In this document: positions 9,763-19,010 of the stretch, one piece after another
Position numbering within the stretch: the stretch's first letter is position 1
Layout of the letters: each line of letters opens with the position of its first letter
NCBI GenBank assembly: GCA_020026155.1
Contig: JAHHQX010000007.1
Coordinates: forward strand, 1 to 64,000
Length of the DNA: 64,000 nt
Reading direction: 5' to 3'
Source: Actinobacillus sp.
GTDB lineage: Bacteria; Pseudomonadota; Gammaproteobacteria; Enterobacterales; Pasteurellaceae
Notes under the pieces: model-generated
The model's input: the letters and a program-made list of their open reading frames with translations, nothing else
Told to the model about the DNA's origin: nothing
The model's database searches: none
Translations under genes and position numbers: made by a program

Positions 9763-10797
9763 TTACCCTTCGATTGCTGCTAACTCAGTCATTGCCCAAC
9801 GTGGCTTGACTTGAATCGCTAACGGAGAGGTTTCACCATGTTTTAAGCGTAAAAAACCCACATACGCAATCATGGCTCCATTATCTGTACAAAATTGGGG
9901 CTGTGGATAAAAAACACGTCCGTGGAATTCATGCATTAATTTTTCTAAGCCTGCACGCAAAGGTTTATTTGCACTTACGCCTCCAGCAATTACTAGTCGT
10001 TTTAAGCCCGTTTGTTTTAATGCGCGACGGCATTTAATGATCATCGTATCAATAACCGCTGCTTGGAACGCGTAGGCTACATCTGCGCGATCCTGTTCAG
10101 AAAGTTCACCTTTCTCTTTTAAAATTTGATTAATTGTATTTGCCGCAAATGTTTTCAAGCCTGAAAAACTAAAATCCAAACCAGGTCGATCCGTCATTGG
10201 TCGAGGGAAGTGAAAACGATCTGGCGATCCTTTTTCTGCTAAACGCGATAATGCTGCCCCACCTGGATAATCAATTCCTAATAATTTCCCAGTTTTATCA
10301 AAAGCTTCACCCGCAGCATCATCAATACTTTCGCCAAGGATCTCATATTTTCCTACGCCATCAACTCTTACGATCTGCGTGTGTCCTCCCGACACGAGCA
10401 ACGCAATAAATGGGAAATCAGGACGATCTTTTTCCAACATAGGTGCCAGTAAATGCCCTTCCATATGGTGAACTCCCACTGCTGGCTTATCCCATGCATA
10501 AGCTAAAGATCTTGCAACTGTCGAGCCGACGAGTAATGCCCCAACTAATCCAGGTCCTGCCGTATAGGCGATACCATCAATATCATCAGGAGTTAGATTG
10601 GCTTCCTCAAGTGCTGCTTTAATTAATGGTGCTGTTTTACGAATATGATCACGCGATGCTAATTCTGGCACCACGCCACCGTAATCCGCATGCATTGCAA
10701 TTTGAGTGTATAATTGGTTAGCAATTAATCCTTTTTCTTCATCATAAATTGCAACACCTGTTTCATCACAAGAGGTTTCTATTCCTAAAATACGCAT
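9763..10797 (-). CDS. tsaD: tRNA N6-threonylcarbamoyladenosine synthase subunit
   Basis: Transfers the threonylcarbamoyl group to A37 of ANN-decoding tRNAs with TsaB and TsaE. The protein is 344 residues (E. coli 337). It shows the ASKHA-fold start [10 protein letters not shown], the metal-binding HMEGH (histidines near 111 and 115), [10 protein letters not shown], and the late AGGVSANK. It is divergent from rpsU, as in E. coli. The partner tsaC, which makes the threonylcarbamoyl-AMP, is at 59876. Confidence 0.97.
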   Translation of the reverse strand: MRILGIETSCDETGVAIYDEEKGLIANQLYTQIAMHADYGGVVPELASRDHIRKTAPLIKAALEEANLTPDDIDGIAYTAGPGLVGALLVGSTVARSLAYAWDKPAVGVHHMEGHLLAPMLEKDRPDFPFIALLVSGGHTQIVRVDGVGKYEILGESIDDAAGEAFDKTGKLLGIDYPGGAALSRLAEKGSPDRFHFPRPMTDRPGLDFSFSGLKTFAANTINQILKEKGELSEQDRADVAYAFQAAVIDTMIIKCRRALKQTGLKRLVIAGGVSANKPLRAGLEKLMHEFHGRVFYPQPQFCTDNGAMIAYVGFLRLKHGETSPLAIQVKPRWAMTELAAIEG

Positions 10798-10904
10798 TTT
10801 TTTCCTGAATTTGTTTCTAATTTAGCCTAAAAAAGTGGCAGAGATTTTACCCTGTTTATATCAATTTAAAAAGTTTAGTTAAGGATTTTCCCCAAAAGAT
10901 CAAA

Positions 10905-11037
10905 GTTTATTTTGCTTTTGAAGCAAAATTAGATTAAAATTGCGACCCTTATTTGACTATCAATTAGCAACGCACGTGCGTTCATTATTGATATACACAT
11001 AAATTTTGCAAAATATCTATTATTGAGGTGATGGCAT
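10905..11037 (+). promoter_or_regulatory. rpsU promoter region and structured leader
   Basis: A possible sigma-70 promoter is TTTGCT, an 18-base spacer, then TAAAAT at about 10911-10941. The leader contains nested inverted repeats: TATCAAT (10958-10964) pairs with ATTGATA (10987-10993), enclosing the 14-base palindrome AACGCACGTGCGTT (10969-10982). A GAGGTGATG ribosome binding site precedes the rpsU start. The hairpin could be a regulatory leader for the S21 operon; that is inference. Confidence 0.5.
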
Positions 11038-11253
11038 ATGCCAGTAATTAAAGTACGTGAAAACGAATCTTTCGACGTTGCATTACGTCGCTTTAAACGT
11101 TCTTGCGAAAAAGCAGGAATCTTAGCAGAAGTTCGCAGCCGCGAATTCTACGAAAAACCAACTACTATTCGCAAACGTGAAAACGCAACTCGTAAAAAAC
11201 GTCACGCAAAACGCGTTGCTCGTGAAAATGCACGTAACACACGTTTATACTAA
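11038..11253 (+). CDS. rpsU: 30S ribosomal protein S21
   Basis: 71-residue basic ribosomal protein that helps initiation-complex formation. The start [26 protein letters not shown] and the Arg/Lys-rich C-terminus are diagnostic, and the length equals that of E. coli S21. It is the first gene of the macromolecular-synthesis operon rpsU-dnaG-rpoD; a hairpin after it probably reduces read-through into dnaG. Confidence 0.99.
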   Translation: MPVIKVRENESFDVALRRFKRSCEKAGILAEVRSREFYEKPTTIRKRENATRKKRHAKRVARENARNTRLY

Positions 11254-11296
11254 TTAAGTCGAATCTTTTACTTTTTTAGTAGACCGAGTTATACAG

Positions 11297-11326
11297 ACCG
11301 TGATGCGTTCAGCGTCACGGTTTTGT
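11297..11326 (+). terminator. Attenuating terminator between rpsU and dnaG
   Basis: ACCGTGATGC (11297-11306) pairs with GCGTCACGGT (11312-11321) with one wobble position, followed by a short T-run. The position equals that of the internal terminator of the E. coli operon, which lowers primase expression relative to S21. Confidence 0.85.
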
Positions 11327-11398
11327 TGTATAATAAAGACCTTTTTTGGCAAAATACCAATTCCATTTATTCTCTATCACTTATAAGCAGGCAAAACA

Positions 11399-13186
11399 AT
11401 GGCGGGTAGCATTCCACGTGGATTTATTGACGATCTTTTAGCAAAAACAGATATTGTTGATGTCGTTAGTAGTCGAGTGAAATTAAAAAAAGCAGGACGT
11501 GAATACCATGCTTGTTGCCCATTTCATCACGAAAAAACACCATCCTTTACCGTCAGTCCTAAGAAACAATTCTATTATTGTTTCGGATGTCATGCGAAAG
11601 GTAACGCAATTACCTTTTTGATGGAATATGATCAACTCTCTTTCGTTGAAGCAATCGAAGAACTTGCGAGTCGACTTGGATTAGATGTGCCTTACGAACG
11701 ATCCTCAAACTTCGATCCGCAGAAACCTCAGCGTACACAGCAAGCCAAACGTGATCTTTACGATCTTATGCAACAGATCGCACTCTTTTATCAAGATCAA
11801 TTGGCACAATCAGCACCGGCTCTCGACTATATTCACACCCGTGAGCTCTCTCCTGAGGTTATCTCAAAATACCTTATTGGATATGCTCCTGCAGGCTATA
11901 CGGTTTTAGAAAATACCTTTAGATCACGCCCCGATTATCGTAAAGATTTATTAGATCTGGGCATGCTTGCCTCCAATGATCAGGGGAACCTTTACGATCG
12001 TTTTCGGGATCGCTTAACTTTCCCTATTCGTGATCGTCGTGGACGTGTTATTGCTTTTGGTGGACGTGTTCTAAATAATATAGATAAACCCAAATACCTT
12101 AACTCTCCTGAAACGGCTACTTACCATAAAGGGCGAGAACTGTATGGTTTATATGAAGTCTTACAAAATCGCAATGATATCCAACAACTTTTAATTGTTG
12201 AAGGTTATATGGATGTGGTGGCGCTTGCGCAATTTGGCGTAGATTACGCTGTTGCAAGCCTTGGCACAGCAACCACACCTGAGCAACTTCGTATTGCTTA
12301 TCGACATACTGATAAAATTGTTTGCTGTTATGATGCGGATCGAGCCGGTCGAGATGCGGCATGGCGCGCACTAGAAAATGTTTTGCCATTTTTAGAAGAC
12401 GGTCGCCAAATTAAATTTATTTTTCTACCTGATGGTGAAGATCCTGATACTTTCGTGCGTAAATATGGTAAAGAAAGTTTTGAGGCTTATATTGAAAATG
12501 CCCAAGGATTCAGTGATTTCTTCTTCAATCATTTAAAGCCGTTAATTGATTTTTCTAGTGAGGAAGGCAAAATCAAATTAGTGTCATTAAGTATGCCACT
12601 TATCGCTAAAATTCCTGGTGAAATGCTAAAAAACCATCTGATTACAACCTTACAAAGTTTAGTAGGTGTATGGGATCAGCAAGCATTAATGAAGCTCTAT
12701 CAACAGCAAAAAGATGAAGAAGCATCCACGGATAAAAAAGTAACAAAACCGACCGAGCGCAAAATTACCCCAATCCGTGTGTTGATTAGCCTGTTATTAC
12801 AAGAGCCCAATCTTGCTAATCTTAAAACAGCCGATGGTCAAGAAATTATCTTACCGGCTGTTGATGAAATTCAAGATACTGGTTTCGCATTATTTTCCCA
12901 GTTATTTCAACAATGTAAGGAACAGGTTGGAATAACGACTGGGCAGTTATTAGAAAACTGGCGTGAAAGTAAGTTCTTCAATGCCCTTGAAATTCTTGCA
13001 ACTTGGGATCATCTTGTAGAAGATGAGAGTCTTTACGAAATAACGTTTATTGAAAATTTACGTGTTATCCAAAAACAATATTTGGAAAAGCGGATCGCAA
13101 CGCTTATTGCGAAAGAACGATCTTCAGGTTTAGAAGATCAGGAAAGAGTGGAATTAGCCATGCTTATTCAGGGAAATCACTTATAA
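11399..13186 (+). CDS. dnaG: DNA primase
   Basis: Synthesises RNA primers at the replication fork. The protein has 595 residues (E. coli 581). The N-terminal CHC2 zinc ribbon uses Cys40, His43, Cys61 and Cys64 (CPFHHEKTPSF...YYCFGCHAKGN). The TOPRIM catalytic domain shows IVEGYMDV near residue 266 and CYDADRAGRDA. A C-terminal helicase-interacting region follows. A near-perfect copy of the CACGCCCC motif lies inside it at 11925-11949, encoding RSRPDYRKDL. Confidence 0.98.
   Translation: MAGSIPRGFIDDLLAKTDIVDVVSSRVKLKKAGREYHACCPFHHEKTPSFTVSPKKQFYYCFGCHAKGNAITFLMEYDQLSFVEAIEELASRLGLDVPYERSSNFDPQKPQRTQQAKRDLYDLMQQIALFYQDQLAQSAPALDYIHTRELSPEVISKYLIGYAPAGYTVLENTFRSRPDYRKDLLDLGMLASNDQGNLYDRFRDRLTFPIRDRRGRVIAFGGRVLNNIDKPKYLNSPETATYHKGRELYGLYEVLQNRNDIQQLLIVEGYMDVVALAQFGVDYAVASLGTATTPEQLRIAYRHTDKIVCCYDADRAGRDAAWRALENVLPFLEDGRQIKFIFLPDGEDPDTFVRKYGKESFEAYIENAQGFSDFFFNHLKPLIDFSSEEGKIKLVSLSMPLIAKIPGEMLKNHLITTLQSLVGVWDQQALMKLYQQQKDEEASTDKKVTKPTERKITPIRVLISLLLQEPNLANLKTADGQEIILPAVDEIQDTGFALFSQLFQQCKEQVGITTGQLLENWRESKFFNALEILATWDHLVEDESLYEITFIENLRVIQKQYLEKRIATLIAKERSSGLEDQERVELAMLIQGNHL
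11925..11949 (+). repeat. CACGCCCC-type dispersed motif inside dnaG
   Basis: Reads CACGCCCCGATTATCG followed by TAAAGATTT, two mismatches from the common form. It is in frame in a part of primase with no indel, so it arose by substitution rather than insertion. Confidence 0.65.
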
Positions 13187-13274
13187 AATAATAGTTAATC
13201 TTTTTCAACAGTGGTACACTCCTCCAGTTTTGTGCATTCACTGTAACATTCTTCTTTTTTGAGGCAAATTTTAT

Positions 13275-15185
13275 ATGGAACAAACCCAACAATCTCAATT
13301 AAAACTTTTAATTGCGCAAGGTAAAGAACAAGGTTATTTGACCTATGCAGAAGTAAACGATCACTTACCAAGTGAGCTTCTCGATGCAGATCAAATTGAA
13401 GATATTATCCAAATGATTAATGACATGGGTATCCAAGTGCTAGAAGCTGCACCGGATGCTGATGATCTTATCTTAAACGAAAATGTGTCTAATAACGCAG
13501 ATGATGATGCAGTAGAAGAAGCAACTCAAGTCCTTTCTACCGTTGAGGCTGAACTTGGTCGTACGACTGACCCTGTACGTATGTATATGCGTGAAATGGG
13601 GAGCGTAGATCTTTTAACGCGTGACGGTGAAATTAGTATCGCTAAACGTATTGAAGAAGGGATTGTAGAAGTTCAAAGCGCAATTGCAGCCTATCCAACT
13701 GCCCTACTTCCTTTCCTTGCACAATATGATTTAGTGGAAGAAGGTGGCATGCGTCTAGCCGATCTCGTTACTGGCTTTGTTGATTTAAATGCTGAAATTG
13801 AAGCAGAAGCACAAGGTGCAGATGAAGACGATTTACCGATCGATGAAGATGATGAAATCGTTCCAACCAATTCACATAAAAAATCTATCGCTGATGACGA
13901 TGATAGTGATGATGACGATGATAGCGATGATGATGATGCAGACAACGATGATGCTGATGAAAATAGCGATAACAGCATTGATCCAGAATTTGCACGCGAA
14001 AAATTTACAGAATTAAAAGTGCAATGCGATAAAACCATCAAAGCCATCGAAAAACATGGTCGTACCCGCAAAGCGGCGAAGGATCAAATTCAAGCATTAT
14101 CCGAAATTTTCATTCAATTCCGCCTTGTACCAAAACAATTCGACCGCCTCATCGAAGAAATGCGTGCAATGGCAAAACGTGTTCGCCAAGAAGAACGTCA
14201 AATCCGTACGCTTGCGGTTGAACGAGCAAAAATGCCAAAAGATGACTTTGCAGAACGCTTTAAAAATAAAGGCAGCAATGCAGCTTGGTTAGATAAAGCA
14301 TTAAAAGTGAAAAAAACTTGGGCGGAAAAACTTGCTCGCTATGAAGATGAAATTCGCCAGCATATTGATAATTTAGCAAAAATTGAAGAAGAAACTGGCT
14401 TAAGTTTAGAACAGCTTCACGAAATCTGCGATAAAGTATCTCAAGGTGAATTAAAAGCACGTCGTGCGAAAAAAGACATGGTAGAAGCTAACTTACGTTT
14501 GGTTATCTCTATTGCGAAAAAATACACTAACCGTGGTTTACAATTCCTAGATCTTATCCAAGAAGGTAATATCGGTTTGATGAAAGCCGTAGATAAATTT
14601 GAATACCGCCGTGGTTATAAATTCTCTACGTATGCGACTTGGTGGATCCGCCAAGCGATTACACGTTCAATTGCGGATCAAGCACGTACTATCCGTATTC
14701 CAGTGCATATGATTGAAACGATTAATAAACTTAACCGTATCTCTCGTCAATGCTTACAAGAAATGGGACGTGAAGCAACGCCAGAAGAATTGGCAGAACG
14801 TATGGGTATTCCAGAAGAAAAAATCCGTAAAGTGCTTAAAATTGCCAAAGAACCTATTTCTATGGAAACCCCAATCGGTGATGATGACGATTCACATTTA
14901 GGAGACTTCATTGAAGATACGAATCTTGCATTACCGTTGGATTCTGCAACAGCACAAAGCCTTAAAATGGCAACTAATGAAGTGCTTGAGGGTCTTACCC
15001 CACGTGAAGCAAAAGTATTACGTATGCGTTTCGGTATTGATATGAATACTGACCATACATTAGAAGAAGTCGGTAAACAATTTGACGTTACTCGTGAACG
15101 TATCCGTCAAATTGAAGCAAAAGCATTACGTAAATTACGTCATCCAAGTCGTAGTGAAACATTACGTAGCTTCTTAGACGAATAA
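13275..15185 (+). CDS. rpoD: RNA polymerase primary sigma factor (sigma 70)
   Basis: Housekeeping sigma factor of 636 residues (E. coli 613). Region 1.1 is at the N-terminus, region 1.2 is [11 protein letters not shown], region 2 contains [39 protein letters not shown] and the -10 recognition [15 protein letters not shown], and region 4.2 is [28 protein letters not shown]. The non-conserved region between 1.2 and 2.1 holds a very acidic Asp/Ser tract at about residues 205-235, longer than in E. coli. It is the last gene of the operon and ends at a clear intrinsic terminator. Confidence 0.99.
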   Translation: MEQTQQSQLKLLIAQGKEQGYLTYAEVNDHLPSELLDADQIEDIIQMINDMGIQVLEAAPDADDLILNENVSNNADDDAVEEATQVLSTVEAELGRTTDPVRMYMREMGSVDLLTRDGEISIAKRIEEGIVEVQSAIAAYPTALLPFLAQYDLVEEGGMRLADLVTGFVDLNAEIEAEAQGADEDDLPIDEDDEIVPTNSHKKSIADDDDSDDDDDSDDDDADNDDADENSDNSIDPEFAREKFTELKVQCDKTIKAIEKHGRTRKAAKDQIQALSEIFIQFRLVPKQFDRLIEEMRAMAKRVRQEERQIRTLAVERAKMPKDDFAERFKNKGSNAAWLDKALKVKKTWAEKLARYEDEIRQHIDNLAKIEEETGLSLEQLHEICDKVSQGELKARRAKKDMVEANLRLVISIAKKYTNRGLQFLDLIQEGNIGLMKAVDKFEYRRGYKFSTYATWWIRQAITRSIADQARTIRIPVHMIETINKLNRISRQCLQEMGREATPEELAERMGIPEEKIRKVLKIAKEPISMETPIGDDDDSHLGDFIEDTNLALPLDSATAQSLKMATNEVLEGLTPREAKVLRMRFGIDMNTDHTLEEVGKQFDVTRERIRQIEAKALRKLRHPSRSETLRSFLDE

Positions 15186-15202
15186 TTCCCATAAATTAAA
15201 AA

Positions 15203-15226
15203 ACCTCTCAGTTGAGAGGTTTTTTT
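15203..15226 (+). terminator. rpoD intrinsic terminator
   Basis: ACCTCTCA and TGAGAGGT pair around a two-base centre, followed by an unbroken run of Ts. It ends the rpsU-dnaG-rpoD operon. Confidence 0.93.
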
Positions 15227-15252
15227 ACGCCCCGATTTTCGGAAAATTTTTT
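15227..15252 (+). repeat. CACGCCCC-type dispersed motif between rpoD and ampD
   Basis: Reads ACGCCCCGATTTTCGG followed by AAAATTTTTT. It lies between the rpoD terminator and the ampD stop codon and touches the latter. Confidence 0.75.
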
Positions 15253-15832
15253 ACTTTATTGCCATTAAATATTTATCCCATTCAAAATATTTGCCTGGAT
15301 CTATTTTACGCCCTGGGGAAATATGACAATGTCCCACAATGCGGTCTTTTGTAATTTTCGGATAAGCTTGCATAATTGATTTCGTTAATGCAATGAGGGT
15401 ATCGTACTGGGCTTGCGTAAAAGGTTGGTTATCACTCCCCTCCAACTCAATCCCTATCGCAAAGTCATTACATTTTTCACGCCCTTGGAAAGAAGATAAT
15501 CCTGCATGCCAAGCACGATCATTTAAATTAACGTACTGCGTCACATTTCCTTCACGATTAATCAAACAATGAGAAGAAACGCGTAAATCCGCAATCTCTT
15601 TAAAATAGGGATGAGCATTAGGATCAAGTTTTCCCTGAAAAAAATCATCAATAAAATGCTGACCAAATTCTTCAGGAGGCAAACTAATATAGTGGATAAC
15701 AAGTAGTGAAATATCATTAATATCTGGACGCTTGTCGAAGTGTGGCGATGGACATTCCTTAACTGATGAAACATTGCCATGACTGATTTTAAATGTTTCT
15801 AAACCCACTGAATTCTGCTGTTTTTGAGACAT
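15251..15832 (-). CDS. ampD: 1,6-anhydro-N-acetylmuramyl-L-alanine amidase
   Basis: Cytosolic zinc amidase of murein recycling that removes the peptide from anhydro-MurNAc-peptides. The frame is open to 15862, but the ATG at 15830-15832 (MSQKQQNS) gives 193 residues, near the E. coli length of 183, and keeps the gene clear of the CRP-S-like site upstream. Visible family signs are LLVIHYISLPPEEFG with the zinc histidine, SSHCLINREGNVTQYV, NDRAWHAGLSSFQGR, and VGHCHISPGRKIDPG. It is divergent from pilA, the arrangement known in H. influenzae. Confidence 0.95.
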   Translation of the reverse strand: MSQKQQNSVGLETFKISHGNVSSVKECPSPHFDKRPDINDISLLVIHYISLPPEEFGQHFIDDFFQGKLDPNAHPYFKEIADLRVSSHCLINREGNVTQYVNLNDRAWHAGLSSFQGREKCNDFAIGIELEGSDNQPFTQAQYDTLIALTKSIMQAYPKITKDRIVGHCHISPGRKIDPGKYFEWDKYLMAIK

Positions 15833-15842
15833 AATTCTTCCT

Positions 15843-15864
15843 TTCTGTGAACCGGATCGCAAAA
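15843..15864 (+). promoter_or_regulatory. CRP-S-like (competence) site upstream of pilA
   Basis: TGTGA (15846-15850), six bases, then TCGCA (15857-15861) flanked by T and A runs. The TCGCA half with C in the core is the signature of Sxy-dependent CRP-S sites that control Pasteurellaceae competence genes; the other half is the ordinary TGTGA. It lies about 80 bases before the pilA start, where H. influenzae pilA carries such a site. Confidence 0.75.
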
Positions 15865-15940
15865 AATAGAGAGAGGTTTATCCTCCCTTGTCTTCCCCTT
15901 TCATAATAGCACTATCTTTGTTAAATATTTGGAGCCTATT

Positions 15941-16363
15941 ATGATTATTTCTCAAAAATTATATCGAGGGTTTACCCTGATTGAACTCATGATTGTCATC
16001 GCGATCGTAGCCATTTTAGCGACGATTGCCATTCCTTCCTACCAAAACTATACAAAAAAAGCAGCGGTAACTGAGCTTATTCAAGCCTCTGCCCCTTATA
16101 AATCAGCAGTTGAGCTTTGTTTGTTACAAACCGAAGATGCCAGTTTGTGTAATGCCGGAGAAAATGGTATCCCTGCTAACATTAGCAATCAGGGGCGTAT
16201 TCAATCTCTTACTGTCAAAGCGGGTGTCATTTCAGTAATAGGTCAGAATAATTTGAAAGGCGTGGAATATCACCTAACCCCACCATCTGGTGATCAAACT
16301 CAATGGAGTATTAGCTGCTCTGATAAAACCTTATTCCCAGCAGCATTTTGTCAAGCCCAATAG
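15941..16363 (+). CDS. pilA: Type IV major pilin
   Basis: Prepilin of 140 residues from the ATG at 15941, which has a GGAG ribosome binding site; the earlier TTG at 15929 is unlikely. The leader peptide ends in RG, and the mature protein begins FTLIELMIVIAIVAILATIAIPSYQNYTKK, with Glu5 present and a long hydrophobic helix. Cysteines near the C-terminus can form the pilin disulfide. It is processed by PilD and assembled by PilB and PilC into the pilus used for twitching and DNA uptake. It heads pilABCD. Confidence 0.95.
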   Translation: MIISQKLYRGFTLIELMIVIAIVAILATIAIPSYQNYTKKAAVTELIQASAPYKSAVELCLLQTEDASLCNAGENGIPANISNQGRIQSLTVKAGVISVIGQNNLKGVEYHLTPPSGDQTQWSISCSDKTLFPAAFCQAQ

Positions 16364-16372
16364 AGGTCTGAT

Positions 16373-17806
16373 ATGACATTAAACATTTCTACACCACCTT
16401 GTGTCTTTGATATCAATGGTAACCAATTTCAACTGTCTACCGAAAGGTGGCAGTTGAACAAAACTCAACATCCTATTTTATGTCGTTATCTTGCAGTTCC
16501 TCTTATAGAAGATGCAAATACACTTTGGCTTGGTGTAGAAAGTTTAGAAAATTTACAAGCGGTGGAAATCTTTTCTTTCCTTACAGCTAAAACTATTGAA
16601 CCCGTTGAATTAACGCATGAACAACTAAAATATCTCTTACAGCAACTACAAACTCCGCAAGATGAGCTCTCGGTCGATACCTTCTACGAGCCAATTTCAT
16701 ACACGAGTACATCGCCTAACTACAAAGTAGAGGAAGAACAAACAGATGGAATTATTTTATGGCTGAATCAATGTTTCGAGGATGCATTAAAACAGCGTGC
16801 CTCTGATATTCACTTTGACCCACAGGCAGATTATTTATTTGTTTACTTTCGGATTGATGGCACACTAATACTTTACAAAAAAATGCCACTCAATATGATG
16901 CAACGTATCCTGTCACGTTTAAAACTGCTCGCAAAATTAGATATTAGTGAAACACGCTTACCTCAAGACGGGCATTTCCAATTTAAGACCCCTCTAGCCG
17001 ATTATCTCGAATTCCGGCTTTCGTCACTACCTACACAATTTGGTGAAAAAATCGTGTTACGTTTACAACACAATACGCCTATTTTTACCAACTTTACGGA
17101 CCTAGGGATGACTGAAGCACAATGTTCGCTTTTTGAATGGGCATTAAATCAACCGCAAGGGCTTATCTTAGTCACAGGACCCACTGGAAGCGGAAAAAGT
17201 ATCTCGCTTTACAGTGCACTTTCGCAACTTAATAATGGCGAAAAAAATATTCTCACTGCTGAAGATCCTATTGAAATTATTTTACCTGGTATCACACAAT
17301 GCCAAATTAATCCCGCTATTCAACTCTCTTTTGCGCGCTTACTTCGCACTTTTCTTAGGCAAGATCCAGATATTATTATGCTAGGGGAAATTCGAGATGA
17401 AGAAAGTGCAAAAATTGCATTGCATGCTGCCCAAACAGGTCATCTTGTCTTATCAACACTGCATACAAATGATGCCCCAACCGCAATTGCGCGCTTAAAA
17501 CAACTCGGTATCTCAAACTATGAATTGGAAAATGCACTCTTATTAGTCATTGCTCAACGCTTAGTCAGAAAAATATGTCCTGTTTGCCAAAAATCACCAA
17601 ATAAAATACAAAATTGTGAATGCCACAATGGATACAAAGGTCGAATAGGTATTTTTCAGTTTTTACATATTTTTTCTAAAGATAATCAACAAACTTTCCA
17701 GCTAGATATCCCACATCTACGGGATAGCGGCTTTTTAAAGGTAAAAGAGGGCATCACCGATATAGCGGAAATTTATCGTGTTTTAGGAAAAGATTATGAA
17801 GAGTAA
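16373..17806 (+). CDS. pilB: Type IV pilus assembly ATPase
   Basis: Cytoplasmic hexameric ATPase that powers pilin polymerisation. It has 477 residues, with a short N-terminal domain, Walker A GPTGSGKS near residue 270, Walker B IIMLGEIRDEESA, and the HLVLSTLHTNDA His box. Two cysteine pairs (CPVCQK...CECHNG) near the C-terminus form the zinc module typical of PilB rather than PilT. It begins nine bases after pilA and overlaps pilC by 11. It also contains the only Apl-type USS 9-mer seen in the window (16555-16563). Confidence 0.95.
   Translation: MTLNISTPPCVFDINGNQFQLSTERWQLNKTQHPILCRYLAVPLIEDANTLWLGVESLENLQAVEIFSFLTAKTIEPVELTHEQLKYLLQQLQTPQDELSVDTFYEPISYTSTSPNYKVEEEQTDGIILWLNQCFEDALKQRASDIHFDPQADYLFVYFRIDGTLILYKKMPLNMMQRILSRLKLLAKLDISETRLPQDGHFQFKTPLADYLEFRLSSLPTQFGEKIVLRLQHNTPIFTNFTDLGMTEAQCSLFEWALNQPQGLILVTGPTGSGKSISLYSALSQLNNGEKNILTAEDPIEIILPGITQCQINPAIQLSFARLLRTFLRQDPDIIMLGEIRDEESAKIALHAAQTGHLVLSTLHTNDAPTAIARLKQLGISNYELENALLLVIAQRLVRKICPVCQKSPNKIQNCECHNGYKGRIGIFQFLHIFSKDNQQTFQLDIPHLRDSGFLKVKEGITDIAEIYRVLGKDYEE
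16555..16563 (+). repeat. Single Apl-type USS core inside pilB
   Basis: Exact ACAAGCGGT, the uptake core of the Actinobacillus-type branch. It is the only copy I found, so it could be chance. Confidence 0.4.
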
Positions 17807-19007
17807 AGTGCATTGGTATAGTTTTCGTTGGCAAGGTATTAATCCTTTCCAAGAAAAAGAACGTGGAGAAATTATTGCGCCCAATATAACAGCTGCTCAG
17901 AAACAGCTTTTACAAAAGGGATTAAAGCATCTGACCATTCAAAGAAACTGGCAATTCAATACCTCCCCAAGTCAGCAATTAATTTATCAATTTTTTGCTC
18001 AACTTGCTGTACTTCTAAATGCCAATATTCCGATTAAAACAGCACTACAAATTACATTACAGGATTGTACTAATATCGGGCTCTACTGTTGGGTTTCAGC
18101 TCTCATCCACCACCTAAATCAAGGATACTCCCTCTCTTATGCACTGGAAAAAGAAAACAAATATTTAACTTTTCAAGAATTATCATTAATCAAAGTGGGC
18201 GAGAAGACAGGTGATGTCCCCTATCTATGCAATAAAATTGCCGAAAATCAAAAACAAAGATTAAATATTCAACGTAAAATCCAAAAAATCATGATTTATC
18301 CTAGTTTAGTGTTAGGTATTTCCTGCATATTAACGTTGTTACTTTTAATTTTTATCGTTCCCCAATTTGCGCAAATGTATGGTGAACGCCAACAAGAATT
18401 GCCTTTTTTTACACAATTTCTTTTACACATTTCCCAACTTATTCGTGAAACAGGCATATATTGGAGCGTTTTTTTAATTACCATTATTGCCTCAATAAAA
18501 TATTTGTTTCCTCACTCATTCCGCTGGGTACGTCAAAAATTACGTGATCACCTTCCATTTTTTAGGCATTTTAATCAACTAAATCGCCAATATTATCTCT
18601 CTCAAAATTTAAGTCTTATGCTAAACGCTGGTGTTCCATTGACTGAAGCGCTCCGCTGCTTCTTATCCCCTAAGCATTCTCTTCTCCCAGATCCAGTGCT
18701 TCAAAATAGTATTGAAAAAACATGTCGGGCATTAATGCAAGGATATTCCTTTTCCTTATCGCTCAGCAGTCATCTATTTTCTTCACAGGCTAAAAATATG
18801 ATCTTTTTGGGTGAAAAGATTGGTGCTTTACCCCTAATGTTAGAAAAAATTGCACACAATACACAAGAAAAATTAGATCACGAAATTGCCCTTATATCTC
18901 AGTTAATTGAGCCTATCATGATGGTAGTCATTGGGATGTTAATTGGCGCAATTATGTTAGGGCTCTATCTTCCTATCTTCAATATGGGTTCACTAATACA
19001 AGGATAA
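17796..19007 (+). CDS. pilC: Type IV pilus inner-membrane platform protein
   Basis: 403-residue polytopic protein with two GspF domains. Each domain has its hydrophobic segment (about residues 165-190 and 365-395), plus another near 215-235. Family motifs include LAVLLNANIPIKTALQI, ELSLIKVGEKTGDVP and its repeat MIFLGEKIGALPLMLEKIA, and the final EPIMMVVIGMLIG. It anchors PilB and guides pilin subunits into the fibre. It overlaps pilB by 11 bases and is followed three bases later by pilD. Confidence 0.94.
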   Translation: MKSKVHWYSFRWQGINPFQEKERGEIIAPNITAAQKQLLQKGLKHLTIQRNWQFNTSPSQQLIYQFFAQLAVLLNANIPIKTALQITLQDCTNIGLYCWVSALIHHLNQGYSLSYALEKENKYLTFQELSLIKVGEKTGDVPYLCNKIAENQKQRLNIQRKIQKIMIYPSLVLGISCILTLLLLIFIVPQFAQMYGERQQELPFFTQFLLHISQLIRETGIYWSVFLITIIASIKYLFPHSFRWVRQKLRDHLPFFRHFNQLNRQYYLSQNLSLMLNAGVPLTEALRCFLSPKHSLLPDPVLQNSIEKTCRALMQGYSFSLSLSSHLFSSQAKNMIFLGEKIGALPLMLEKIAHNTQEKLDHEIALISQLIEPIMMVVIGMLIGAIMLGLYLPIFNMGSLIQG

Positions 19008-19010
19008 AGC

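Noticed and set aside
13789..14071. Open frames on both strands across the rpoD acidic tract
   Set aside because: They are by-products of the GAT-rich repeat (Met/Ser-rich shadows) with no start signals or neighbours.
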